From Begonia masoniana (lineage: Eukaryota > Streptophyta > Magnoliopsida > Cucurbitales > Begoniaceae), in contig CM039512.1 of the NCBI GenBank assembly GCA_022432975.1, positions 36,515,730-36,579,729 of the forward strand: 64,000 nucleotides of DNA. The letters are read 5' to 3'. The position numbers and the translations under genes were made by a program. Shown piece by piece: positions 34,366 through 46,008 of this stretch. The notes beneath the pieces were generated by a model. That model made no database searches. It was not told the DNA's origin and saw nothing but the letters and a program-made list of their open reading frames with translations. Within the stretch, counting starts at the first letter, position 1. Every line of letters begins with the position of its first letter.

Positions 34366-36430
34366 TGTAACGCCCCGAGTCATCTGAACCCGGTTTGCTA
34401 CCCATAACACTGAACCGAACCATGACGACTTGATGCTAAATTTAAAAAAAAAAAAAAATTTCACTCGACAGTCAAAATTTGACTTTTTCTAAAAATTTAA
34501 AATATTTAAAACTTGCAGTGGAAATAATTCTAAACAGCAATGTAGTAAAACAAAACTATAAATCATGGTTGAAATGTTAAGAGGCAATCGGTAGTTTGGA
34601 ATTAAAGTTTAAAACTGTGGAATACTAGGAGAAATCGCGAAAATCCAACGTATCTGCCGATGAGCAAAGCCAACGGAAGGAGCAAAAATGAAAACAAAAA
34701 GGCTTCTACCGATGACGTGCACAAACAACGCATTACCATCTGCCGATGACGTCAACGCAACACCATCTGCCGATGAAGTCAACATAACTTCATACACAAC
34801 TTCATCTGCCGATGAAGTCAACACAAATTCATCTGCCGGCAGATTTCCATCTTCTGATAGACAAACGCGCGACATCTACCGATGACGTCAGCCGGATGAT
34901 TCCTTCATCCAACATCTGCCGATCGCTAGACGACAAAAACCTACACAACATCTTCCGATAGATAACTTAACCATGACTCAACATCTACCGATAGACATCA
35001 TCTACCGATAGAGAACAAAACAACATTTCATCAACTCCTTGTTATAAAACACTACTCCAACTACAGAAAAGGATTTACTTACTCTACTGAAATCATTCAA
35101 AAACGATTCAACCATTGCTTTACTCAAAATTCAGCAAGTACTAACATCTAGACCCAACAAGATACGGTTATCAGGAAGGAAAACTCAAAACATGTTCAAA
35201 ACTTTGAAATCAATTCTGTCATGAAAACTCAACATACTCAGACTGAATCTTTAACTACTAGTCCTCCACACTGACAGACATCAGTTAAACCGCCCCATCA
35301 GCTGCCAGAACATTGAATAGGTGCACTCCTCCAACCCGACTAGTCCTCAGTGAACTCAGTAAACACACCTGCTGTCACTTCTTCACCTACATCACAAAAC
35401 TCATCTATTAGCCTAATGCTAAGTAAGTAATGCAAAATGAAATGAATTACTGAAACATAAACTCCTAATCATGCAGTTTCTACTTTCTCATCTCAGTTGC
35501 TCATTCATCGTTTCTGATTCAGATCCCCCTGTGAAATTGGGAGTTGGATCAACTCTCCCAAAGTATATATCCACTGACTCATTAAGGGGCGGATTATTTC
35601 CCTTAACAGTAAATCCGATTCACATGTTCAGATCCCCCTGTGAAATTGGAAGTTGGATCAGCTCTTCCAAAGTATATTTATATCCACTGTCTCATTAAGG
35701 GGCGGATTAATTCCCTTAACAGTAAATCTGATTCACTTTGCTGTTTCATCACATTCAATCCTCTCCATACCAATATGTATTCAAATTCATTTTTGTATAC
35801 ATTTTGAAAACATGATGCATGGCATACAAACACATCCAAGTAAATACAAACCTAACGTTTTGTGATGTAGGCCCGAAGGCACAAGCAAACATTACTTACC
35901 TGATCTCCTGGAAATCACTCGTTTTCAACTACTCTGGAAGCCTTGCCCACCTAGTTTCATAAGCAGAATACCGATTAGATTACCACTAACTGTATCCTAC
36001 ATCACTCAGAAACCTAAGGAGCTAGTTTGGAAGTTCTGGTCATCATACACTCTCAGCTCAGTACTAAATCCCGAACTCCATTCATTCACAATATCGACAT
36101 AACACACACACATTGCGCTCCCTCTGCTATCTAACCACTGAAATCTCAAGTGAACGAAAGGAAAACTTACCTAGTTGAGGAATGAGGATCGGTAAGGAGA
36201 ATCGCCTGGTGTTCTGCTGAGCCTGAGCTGAATACCGAGAAAGGAGAAATGAGGGAATAGTGGCGGCTAAACCTCATTAAACCCTTCCTTAAATACATTT
36301 TCCACCTTTCAAAATGCTAATTACTCTTTTGCCCTTGCATAGTTATTTATTAACCTAATCATTATTTTCTCCCAAATCCTCACATTATAAATGGTTAGTT
36401 AAATTCGGTTCAATAGAACCGAGTGCTACA
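34366..36430 (-). mobile_element. 5' LTR of element C
   Basis: Same ends and internal organisation as 27634-29695, with the predicted intron at 35387-35899. LTR similarity is very high by eye over the whole length. Confidence 0.9.
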
Positions 36431-37057
36431 CATATTCAGCTTCTTCTGCGTAAACAAATACTTCAGGCTCTTGTGTTCTAAAAATATCTCGCACTGCTGC
36501 CCATATGAATAGTATCTCCAGATTTTCAGTGCGAAGACCACGGCTGCTAATTCCAGGTCGTGCCTAGGATAATTCTGCTCATATGGCTTCAACTGCCAAG
36601 AAGCATAAGCAATAACTCTCCCTTCTTGCATCAATACGCACCTGAGCCCAACTCCAGACGCATCGCAATAAATGCTAAACTTGTCACCTTCAACAGGCAG
36701 TGTCAGAACTGGAGCTGTAGTCAATTTCTGTTTCTACTCCATAAAACTCTTATCACATGCAGCTGTCCACATAAATTTTTCATTCTTCCGAGTCAAACGT
36801 GAGAGTGGAACAGCAATCTTCAAAAATCCCTTGATGAACTTCCGGTAATATCCAGCCAACCCAAGAAATCCACGCACCTCTCGCACGTTTTTAGGCTGTG
36901 GCCAATCTCTGACAACATGAATCTTGCTCGGATCCACAGAAACTCCTTCTTGCGATATAATATGGCCAAGAAAACTGACTTTGTCCAGCCAAAACTCGCA
37001 CTTAGAAAATTTTAGGTAAAGCTGGTGTTGACTCAGAATTCTCAAAACAATCCTTTT
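36431..37057 (-). pseudogene. pol: Captured gypsy pol fragment, part 2 (RT end, RNase H)
   Basis: Continuation of 26188-27633 across element C. On minus it starts in the RT thumb region ([34 protein letters not shown]) and runs into RNase H ([28 protein letters not shown]). A frame break or stop lies near 36725-36735. It is truncated at 37057 by the right repeat arm; palm and finger motifs upstream are absent. Confidence 0.8.
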
Positions 37058-38075
37058 TCTAACCACAAGTCATGTAACAGTGAATCTAATTTGCTTGATA
37101 CGTTCAAATCTTTTGGAACAAATCGATTAAAGTGAAGTTTCTTATATTTCTTCAAACGCAATACTAAGTCTTAATTACTCGTCCATGAAGGTTATTGGGT
37201 CCTCAATACACGTAGTTCTCATCATTTAAAGTTAAAACCTTGAAGGTGAAATGGATAAATTAGGTTCTAACCACAAGTCATGTAACAGTGAACTTTATTT
37301 GTTTGATACGTTCAGTTTTTTTGGAACAAATCGATTGCAGTGAAGTTTCTTATACTTCTTCAAAAGCATTACTAAGTCTTAATTACGCGTCTATGAAGGT
37401 TATTGGGCCCTCAATACAGGTCGTTCTCATCACTTCAAGTTAAAACCTTGAAGGTGAAATGGATAACTTAGGTTCTAACCACAAGTCATGTAACGGTGAA
37501 TCTCATTTGCATGATAAATTCAGTTCTTTTGGAATAAATCGATTTAAGTGAAGTTTCTTATACTTCTTCAAAAGTATTACTATGTCTTAATTACGCGTCC
37601 ATGAAGTTTATTGGGTCCTCAATACACGTCGTTCTTATCACTTCAAGATAAAACCTTGAAGGTAAAATGATAACTTAGGTTCTAACCCCAAGTCATGTAA
37701 CAGTGAACCTCATTTGTGTGATACGTTCAGTTCTTTTGGAACAAATCGATTGAAGTGAAGTTTCTTATACTTCTTCAAACGCATTACTAAGTCTTAATTA
37801 CGCATCCATGAAGGTTATTGGGTCCTCAATACATATCCTTCTTATCACTTCAAGTTAAAACCTTGAAGGTGAAATGGATAACTTAGGTTCTAACCTCAAG
37901 TCATGTAACAGTGAACCTTATTTCCTCTATTCGTTCAGTTCTTTTGGAACAAATCGATTGAAGTGAAGTTTCTTATACTTCTTCAAACGCATTACTAAGT
38001 CTTTATTACGCGTCCATGAGGGTTATTGGGTCCTCAATACACGTCGTTTTCATCACTTCAAGTTAAAACTTTGAA
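37058..38075 (-). repeat. About 205-bp tandem repeat, right (inverted) arm
   Basis: Five units of the same repeat as 22988-26187, all on the opposite strand (GGTTATTGGGTCCTCAATAC, GTGAAGTTTCTTATACTTCT). The last unit ends at TTTGAAGG, where LTR B resumes. Confidence 0.9.
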
Positions 38076-38884
38076 GGCTGTTTTTGCTAATTTCCTAACC
38101 TAATTTTCTAAATTTGCTAAAACTTGTATAATTTTCCATTTCCTTTCTACTCACAAGAATGATATGTCAACATAATAAAGCATCAAATAACCTAGGCAAT
38201 AGTGCAAGAAGTCTCATTTTCGTGCATCCTAAAATAAATCCTAACATCAACACATAATCCAACCAAAATAGCCCACTAGCTCATTTCTATCTTCTATGTA
38301 AAAAAAACATTCAATCTAACCAAGGAAAACCAATTCTTACCTTGATGACCTAGAGAAGAATGCGGATTTCTCTTCAACTTGCAAAACCCTAAATAGAGGA
38401 GATGAAAGCTAGGGTTTTCTTCCAAAACCAACCAAAGAGGGGAGATGGAGGAGCTTGGCGTTGGAAAAAGGGAGAAACCGTGTGGGAGAGGGGAGTTCGG
38501 GCGTGAGAGCTCTAGAGAGAGAGGAAAAGAAATACGTGGGAGGGAGATGAAATCGAATGTGTGTTAGGTTTTTTTTTTTTTTTTTTGTAAGGGAGAGGTG
38601 GGTTGGCTTCTTTGAAAAGCTAACAATGGGGGATGTGGAAACCATCTAATGGATCATTCTCACCAACCCCTTTCCTTTTTCCTAAATTGCCCTCTCATTA
38701 CCCTAACTACATATTCATTCCACTTAATTGCCTCACTTGTCCAATTACCCATTAAATCTTCATTAATAATCCTAATTATAAAATAATTAGAATTCTCTAC
38801 TATTCATTCCTAAAATCCAATATAAGTAGCATATTTTATTAACTGATAAAAATTAAAGTGCACAATAAATTTGCAGGTGTTATA
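38076..38884 (-). mobile_element. 5' LTR of element B, last segment
   Basis: Matches 8530-9345 of the 3' LTR, including the GAGAGAGAGG and poly-T stretch and the TG...CA terminus (here decayed to GTGTTATA). It is followed by CTTAC, the partner of the TTTAC target duplication. Confidence 0.8.
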
Positions 38885-39493
38885 CTTACCTTGGAGATTC
38901 TACAAAAACGAGGAGATAACTCGAGAGTTCCAGACAAAATAAGGGATAGGTTTACTATGCATAAATTGGTACAAAGTGGTTGTTTAAAAAAGATCAAATA
39001 AACCCTAAAAATAATAGTAAATAGCACAAAATATCCGTAAAAATCTACGAAACTTTAATAAAATTGAAAATATGAAATTTGGAAACCTAAAAATTAAAAT
39101 AAATAAATAAATAAATAAAAAAAAAAATACACACACACACACACACAAAAATGCGTTTTGGAAATATTGGTCGCAGGAGGGCTGCACTAGCTGCTATCCC
39201 TCACTCCAGCATGCTCATGTTCGCGCTCATGTGCCTATTCTGCACCTTTTTGTGCCTCTAGCATTCACAACGCTTCACTACATACACTACTTCATGTTTT
39301 TCACCTGGTTGGGTTACATGATGCACTCCCAACATCTTTTTAGATTCTACTTGTAAACTTTTACTCGTAAAACTCTTGTACAATATTAAAGGCATCACTT
39401 TTCTTTAATTAATCATTCATACTTGGAAAATCTTTGATTGAAGAGTAGCGTGGTTACTCACAATAGCACTTTTCAAGCATTATAGATTGATCG
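38885..39493. mobile_element. LTR remnant next to element B
   Basis: Non-coding sequence that continues E after B. It contains (AATA)n at about 39098-39120, an (AC)n microsatellite at 39128-39147 and a locally GC-rich patch (39170-39260) like the hairpin patches of other LTRs. Whether it is all part of LTR E is unclear. Confidence 0.4.
39128..39147 (+). repeat. (AC)n microsatellite
   Basis: Ten AC units between A-rich flanks. Confidence 0.9.
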
Positions 39494-42110
39494 TGTAACG
39501 CCCCCGAACCTGCCCCGGCTCGGTGCGCTACTTTACTAACCAATCTTGCATTTCAAACGAATTTTAAAATAATTTTCGATAAAATTTCAACTCGATTTTC
39601 AGGTTTTTCAAACCCTCGAAAATGGTTGGAAAACTTGCGTGAAATACATGCAAAACGTGTCGGAAAAGATTGGGTTAAAACATTTTAGGAATAGGAAAAT
39701 TTTCAAAAAAAATAAAATTTGCATGCTGGGCGCCAGTGCGCGCGCCGCCCAGGCAGTGCCTGCATCGCACGCTGTGCGCCACCGCGCACGCGAGGTGCCG
39801 ATCTATCGGCGCACAGCGCCGATCGATTAGCAACCTCTCGGGTTGCCCGATCGCGCAACAGTGCGCCTGCCTATCGATCAGCACCGCGCCCACGCAACGT
39901 GCATCATGCGCCTGCTGCGCGCGCCCTGCCCGGCGCCAGCGCACCCTCCTGCGCGCCCACTCCAGCCATCATTGCACCACTTCCACATTTCACTCTTTTT
40001 CTTCAAACCACACTTCACCAAATTCCCCAAAATTTACCCCACACATTCCCGACACTCTCGACTTCTTGACATATAAAAATCCCAGAAAACCGACTCCAAA
40101 TTATCAACGAAAATGCAGAAATCATTAAAAAATGATGTCGTTTGCTTTACTAAAAGCTGAGCAGCATAACGACTAAATTTTCTAAACCAAAACCTGAAAA
40201 GCAAGCATTTTATATAACCATTCAAAAACACTAGCATTCACCCAACAAAATCCAACCAATTTCCCAAGATCCACAATCATCCCAAAATAGTTAAAAACTA
40301 TTTACAATCAAACTACCGCACCCTACACATTACCCCGAAGATCATGGTTGAGACGCCCCGACAACGGCCCACACCGACATACCGCGTACATCACCGACTG
40401 CGTCCCAATCCTAGCTTTCCTTGTAGCTCTCACCTGTAATGGCGTCATCACCTACACCATATAACACAAAATGTAAGCCTAATGCTTAGTAAATAGGGAT
40501 TAATGAATGCAACAAAACACAATGCAACCAATCCTATCACATGCGGTTTCTAACACTCAGTTGTGATCGTTCATGTTCGTTGCTTTAGTCTTTTCATAAG
40601 CCGTGTGGATCGATAGGCTCACATCCTATAACCGTCTAGGATGGCCACACTCAGAACCACCAGAGCAAGACCAGATAGCAATCATCTCATAACCGTCTAG
40701 AATGGCTATATAAAATCTCCCTCCACATCGATCGTAGAATCCTATAACCGTCTAGGAATTCATATTTACGACCATTACGTATTTTAGCCAGTCCTCTTTC
40801 ATAGAGGTCCCCTCGGGGTGCTACACTCCAGCACTTGTTCCTGCCAAGGCAACTCTAATCAAGACTAAATTTGCAATTCTTTTTATCTGATTATATTTCA
40901 CGCTCGCAATTCAAACAATGTAAGAAAACTCGTATTTGCGTAATTTAAAACTATGATGCATGTTAAAAGAATATGCAACACCACACAACGCAAAACAAAC
41001 AATCATTAACCCTACCGTTCCATGGTGTAGGCCCGAAGGCAAAACGATTTGAAACCACTACTTACCTGAACTTCTGCACCGCACTTACTCGATTCGGCTA
41101 TGTAAATTTCTCGACTCGGTAACCTAAGACATTCACAAAATTCACTTAGACATCATAATTCACTTTTAAAGAATATTTAATCTACTCTAACTACAACCAA
41201 CTAATATGAACAAAACTAAATCCCAAAATCCCGATTTTTCTCCATTTTTAGTGTCAAAACTTCAATTGGCCATAACTTACGCATTTTTCAATGGATTTGG
41301 ACGTGCCACCTCATTTCGTAAACCTCTACACGTCTACTTTCCGTTGAAATACTCAAATTCAACAACCAAACAATATGGCCCAATCGAAATCACCAAAACA
41401 GATTCGGTGCACATAATGTCCAAATCTAGTTTTTCCATAACTTTCATCCAATCTCCAATTTAACTCTAAAAACAACCTAAACTAACATATCTAAAGATTT
41501 AAACCATCAATTAGGAAAAAAACCAGCAAGGAAAACAAGATTTTCGGAGTTCACCAATGAGGGTTTCCAAACCCTAACTAAATCTACACAAAACTCAACA
41601 CAAACTTCAAAAACTTCCACTAATTGTTATCAAACTTAAAACCCATTTAATTTTACCTTAAAACCTTGAGAAATGTCGATGGAAATGGGGAAGAAAACTC
41701 AGCAATGGAAGAAGAGGGTTTCGTGGGAGGAAAGTGAAGGAGAAAACCAAAATTATAACTTTAACCACTTAATCGGTCGACCTTTTTTTACCACAAAATC
41801 GGTTGACGTTTTTGATAGGCGTAAAACCCTCAGGGGTCGATTTTTCAACCCTTTGGTCAACACCTTCGACTGAATTGCTTACTAGAACACTTAATGAAAC
41901 TTAGTAAACAACTGTAACTCTCGTGAACTTTCTAGCGGACGTGTAAATCACACCGAACTCTAAATCCACCAAAATACACCTCCAAAATTGAAAACCATCA
42001 AACCCCGACTTTAAACCATGCATTGCTCTCAAAATAACTAACCTGACTCAAAATGTAATTTTAAACGTGTTAGAAAACGTGGCAAAAATTCAAGAAATCT
42101 AACTGCATGG
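39494..42110 (-). mobile_element. LTR F, probably solo
   Basis: Starts TGTAACGCCCCCGAAC. GATCG precedes it (39489-39493) and recurs at about 42115, so the right end is near there, but a clean CA terminus is not visible. It has a strongly GC-rich patch (39720-39965), a predicted intron 40452-41065 with an ACCGTCTAG(G/A)A repeat (three copies, about 40625-40765), and no PBS, purine tract or pol. Uninterrupted reading frames over the GC-rich patch are a composition effect. Confidence 0.6.
40452..41065 (-). other. Predicted LTR-leader intron, LTR F
   Basis: On minus: AAGTTCAG|GTAAGT (41060-41065) to ATGGTGTAG|GTGA (40452-40453), 614 bp. GTGCAG precedes the 8-nt AAGTTCAG (41066-41073). TTACTAAGCATTAGGC lies upstream of the acceptor. 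Confidence 0.5.
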
Positions 42111-42114
42111 ATCG

Positions 42115-43894
42115 ATCTAAAAACCGAACGAATCCATGCATAAACCTAAAAGCCCAAACAGTCCAGTAAGTTTTCAGAATAAAGACTTAACTTTCTAGAC
42201 GTTCTACTACCACAACGTTCACTTCAAAAACTTAACTTTACATCAAACTTTCCTATACATCAAAATTAAATTTATCAAAACGTATCAATCATAACTTTCA
42301 TACACATGTTCTTAAACAAAATACTAACGTACTAGCCATGGTCGAAATTGCCCTAACAAACACCAGATCACTGCAATGGACGTACCCCTCCAACTGCTCC
42401 TAATGATCCACTTGAGGTTCGAGGTCTTCACCTGTACCCTCGTCACCTACATCACAGAGTTCAAACTATGAGCCTAACACTCAATAAAGGATGTTTAATG
42501 CCATGTACATGCAATTCATGAAACAATACACTTTATAATATTTACTTTATTAACTTCACTTAACATCGTTACATTGGAGGCAATCGATCCCACCGAAGAT
42601 ATATTAGGGGCAATCGATCCCACCGAAGACACATTGGGGGCAATTGATCCCACCGAAGACACATTTGGGGGCAATCGATCCCACCGAAGTCACATTTATA
42701 CATCACTTCACTTACGTACATCGTACATGAAAACATATGCATAAAAACTATTCTCGTTCTTTTTGTAAAATATGATGCATGAATTCCATACATAATGCAC
42801 ATACTAATACATAACATAATCCTCATAGGACTTATCACTTTAAAATGCATAACACTAAACACTTATCGTAGCACAAACAAGTTCTAACCCTATAACTTAG
42901 TCTTCTCATAAAACATACCCAATCCTATACATAAAATCTCCAAATCAACCATTGAGAACATTAACTTCCTAGCACCCTGTGATGTAGGTCAATCGGCCAA
43001 ACACATGCAACAATCACTTATCTGGCGTCCTTAGCAAACTTTAGGCAAACCGATCACTTTTCCTTCTTTGTTACGAAACCTATAATACACAATAATTTCC
43101 ATAACATCAACCGTCTTTCAAATCCTCAACCGTGCATAATATTTAGTTCGTGTAGCCTTAAACATTAAACAACTAAATTTACAGTTTTACGAAACTCCTA
43201 ACCAAGGTAAATTTCCTAAAACTTTAGTTTATCTCTTTCAGGCATTTCACCGAGCACCTTGCGCTCACTATTTAATTAACAACCCATCAGTGGCTTTTAT
43301 ACGTTTCCAATTATCCAAATTCAACCTAACTTTCAAATTCAACCAATTCTACCAACAACAATCACAATTACTCCATTATTAGCCATTTATACGACAAAAC
43401 TATTGATTTCTAACATAAACCTATAAATCTCACAAATTATTCTCAACCCTAAAACCAAAAATAAATGTCTAGAATAGCCGAACCTTACCTAGAGCTTCGA
43501 TTGCTGAAGAAAAACTGAGGAGAATGATCGACGAATGAGGGTCAAATCGTCGGCCGAAGAAGACGTCGTGGGGAGGTGAAAATGGCAAAAAGAGGGGGGA
43601 GGGAAGAGCTCTCTGGAGCTCGCGAAAGAAGAGAGAAATGAGAGGGGGGTTAAGTTATTTTATAAAAATATTACTTTGCTAATTACAAGTTTGCCCCTCA
43701 CCTAATTCTTTATTTATTTCGATAATTGGCCTATCGATTTAGTTTCTCCGAAATTTCCTTTTTCATTCTATTTTTCTTTAACTCTTAAATTCTCGTCGTC
43801 CAAATTCCAATAAAATATATATTGTATTATAGCGAATTAATTTCATCAAATAAAATTAGGGACAATTACATGACCAAAAATGTCGGGTGTTACA
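42115..43894 (-). mobile_element. LTR G, 5'-incomplete as read on plus
   Basis: It ends TGTCGGGTGTTACA at 43894 and has no purine tract beyond, so it is a solo or truncated LTR. It has an acceptor at 42447-42448, a minisatellite with four copies of a 31-bp unit containing GCAATCGATCCCACCGAAG (42575-42700), and the 8-nt GACGCCAG with TAAG before it, but its donor is mutated (ATAAGT). A diverged start of the same LTR type lies at 62055 on the other strand. Confidence 0.6.
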
Positions 43895-44435
43895 TTCTCA
43901 ATATAAAAGGTTCATGAATTTTAATTCATAGAAAACTTTATCAAGTAAATCAAAGAATAAACTAAAAAAAATAAGAGTTTGCTAAATACAACGAATTAAG
44001 ATCATACATATATGACTATCATTATGATAAAATTAATTGTTCTATATTTAATAGAAATTATTATAACAATATAATTTTATCTTCTCCAGTCTTATATAAT
44101 CATATTATATAAAACATATTTATCTTATATTACTACATATATAGTCAGGATATGACTATATATTTTTAATGAGATAAACTATATTTGTGACTATAAAATT
44201 ATTTGAAGATTTCATATTTCAAATATAAGTCACTGATTTATTTTGGTTATTACTTTTTATATTCTATACCACATATATACATTATATATATTAATATAAA
44301 GTTTGCATAAATAACTAAGAAATTTTCTCTAAATTTTATAAAGCATAATCTAAAATCCAAACATAATATTAATCAATATAAATTTGTTCATATAACATAA
44401 ATTTGTTCTATTACATTTACACATAATTCCAAACA
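43895..44435 (-). mobile_element. Copia 5' LTR, 5' part
   Basis: Very AT-rich. On minus it starts TGTTTGGAATT at 44435, the inverted complement of the copia LTR end AATTCCAACA at 3273, and has a TTTATATTGAG TATA-like word near 43900. Placing it as the front of the LTR split at 3765 is an inference from the matching termini and AT-rich style. Confidence 0.5.
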
Positions 44436-45732
44436 AGAGATGGTTCAAGGACTTATGGTTTGAGAGAGGGAGATTTGGTTAGGGTTTGAGGGTGTGAGAC
44501 AGAGAGTTTAGCATTTAGTGTTTGTGAGAGATGAGGGTTATAAAGGGAGAGAGGGTTTAGTGTTTTAGAGTAACATGTGAGTGAGAGAGAGTTTAAGTTT
44601 TAGAGTTTGAGAGAGAAAGAGAGATGGGTTAAGGTTTGAGAGTCGAGAGACATTTCAAGATTTGACCTAGTGAAAGAGAGGGTGAGATGGTGCGAGAGAC
44701 ATAGGGAGATAGTTTTGGGTTTGTGAGAAAGAAAGAGGAGACAGATCCATGTACATAGAGAGAGAAAAGGGGGTTTATGAAAGTGGGGATTGAGAGAGTG
44801 AGAGTGTTAGAGAGAGATGAAAGGGAAAAAGAGTGGGAGCAAGAGGGAGAGTGGGAATTATAGAGAAGGTGAAAGATTAAAAATAAGAGCAATTAAGAGA
44901 TAAAAGGAGAGACGGTGAGAGAGCAAAGGGAGAGGAAGAGTTTTGGTAGGGGTTTGAGTTGAAGAGAGGAGAAAGTGAGAGAGAGATGGTTTAGGGTGGG
45001 AGATGGGAGAGAAAGAGAGTAGGGTTAAGGTTTGAGAGTCGAGAGACATTTCAAGATTTGACCTAGTGAAAGAGAGGGTGAGATGGTTGCGAGAGGACAT
45101 GGGATATAGTTTGGGTGTTGTGAGAAAGAAAGAGGAGACAGATCCATGTACATAGAGAGAGAAAAGGGGGGTTTATGAAGTGGGGATTGAGAGAGTGAGA
45201 GTGTTAGAGAGAGATGAAAGGGAAAAAGGGGGAGCAAGGGGAGAGTGGGATTTATAGAAGGTGACAAGGATTGCAAAAATTAAGAGCAATTAAGAGAATG
45301 TAAAGGAGAGAGAGAAGAGACGGTTGAAGGAGAGAAGAGTTTTTTATAGGGTTTGAAAGAGTGAATGGAGAGAATGAGAGAACAAAAGAGGGTTGAGTGT
45401 GAGAGAGAGAGAGAAAGAGAGGTTTAATTTTGATGAAAGATGGGGGTTTAGGGAGTTGAACAGTATAGAGAGTGAGAAAGATAGAGTATATGGGGTTTGA
45501 GAGAGAGAGATAGAGTTGAAAGTTTAAGTCAGAGAGAGATGGTTCAATAATTGATTTCGAGAGAGAGAGAGACAGAGAGAAGATAGAGTGACACATAGAG
45601 AGTGAGTGATAGAGAGAGATGATTTTGACTTTGAGAAAGAGAGAGAGAGAGGAGTTTGGGATTTCGGGTTTTGGACTATAAGATAGAGAGGGTTTGAGGA
45701 TTAAGATAGAAGGATGGATAAAGGGGGTTTAG
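44436..45732 (+). repeat. Purine-rich GAGA block with internal duplication
   Basis: About 1.3 kb in which the plus strand is mostly A and G: GAGAGAGA runs mixed with GGTTTGAG, TTTAGGGTTTGAG and similar words. Segments of about 260 bp at about 44625-44890 and 45025-45275 are near copies (GAGAGTCGAGAGACATTTCA and onward). ORFs on the minus strand are serine/leucine/proline-rich by composition and not genes. Confidence 0.85.
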
Positions 45733-45852
45733 TGTCACGACCCAAATTTCAAACCCTTTTGTTTTTACAATATAATGTTCTTAAAAAGCCTTTAATAAAC
45801 TTATAAATCATAATCATTTTTTTACAACGCGTAGCGGAAGAGTTATATTAGT
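45733..45852 (-). mobile_element. LTR H, first part
   Basis: Starts TGTCACGACCC and has the GCGGAAG word about 100 bp in, as in other LTRs here. It is interrupted by element D with duplication of TTAGT; it continues at 51647. Confidence 0.6.
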
Positions 45853-45932
45853 TATCAGAGCCCCCGGGTTTTAAAATCGATTCTGTAGACTGCTCGACTG
45901 CACAGCCACTACGCGGACGTCCTTCATCAACT

Positions 45933-45995
45933 GTAAGTATGTTTTCTGCTCTGTTTGATTTAGGTTTCTAAGAAGTATACTGTTTCGTTTTATAG
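45933..45995 (+). other. Predicted 63-bp leader intron of element D
   Basis: AACT|GTAAGTATG to CGTTTTATAG|GAG, 13 bp before the gag ATG. It contains a T-rich 3' half. It matches introns of 59-63 bp in A, C and J. Confidence 0.6.
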
Positions 45996-46008
45996 GAGTT
46001 TTATAAAC

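Larger units (their letters stand above)
27634..36430 (-). mobile_element. Gypsy element C, complete and young (8,797 bp)
   Basis: Two LTRs of 2,062 and 2,065 bp (27634-29695, 34366-36430), PBS, gag-pol and purine tract are all in place on minus. A perfect 5-bp target duplication CATAT flanks it (27629-27633, 36431-36435). The LTRs differ by few substitutions and by a local change in a short repeat near 28010-28075. Apart from a one-base frameshift in pol, gag and pol look intact. It is the youngest insertion in the nest by position and by LTR similarity. Confidence 0.92.
22988..38075. mobile_element. Foldback-like structure with tandem-repeat arms
   Basis: Two arms of the same about 205-bp repeat lie in opposed orientation (22988-26187 mostly forward, 37058-38075 reverse) around a 2.07-kb gypsy pol fragment that was later split by element C. 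The block interrupts LTR B between CAGAAATT and TGTTTTTGCTA. I see no clear target duplication; about 15 bp of LTR B may have been lost. No transposase is visible. Long inverted arms built of subrepeats are typical of foldback-type elements, which is my reading; a rearranged satellite is the alternative. Confidence 0.5.
5155..38884 (-). mobile_element. Gypsy element B (host of nested insertions)
   Basis: B is bounded by a 3' LTR (5155-9345) and a 5' LTR that starts at 11221 and resumes at 22200 and 38076, ending at 38884. Flanking target duplications are TTTAC (5150-5154) and CTTAC (38885-38889). The internal region is only about 1.9 kb: an integrase remnant, a Cassandra-type element and a gag stub. 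Elements A and C, a foldback-like structure and two solo LTRs are nested inside. Order of insertion follows from interruption. Confidence 0.75.

Noticed and set aside
39675..40128. Alanine/arginine-rich overlapping ORFs
   Set aside because: GC-rich hairpin patch of LTR F, open in several frames at once, with no homology I can recognise.
3766..43894. E and G as two halves of one split LTR
   Set aside because: Each has its own donor/acceptor region, so they would duplicate the same module; the flanks ATCAA and TTCTC also do not match as a target duplication.
44500..44640. Telomere-type repeat (TTTAGGG)
   Set aside because: Words such as TTTAGGG occur singly among GAGA repeats and never as a tandem run.
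44629..45596. Several serine/leucine-rich ORFs on minus
   Set aside because: They result from the purine-rich strand of the GAGA block, where stop codons are rare on the complement; no domain or codon signal.
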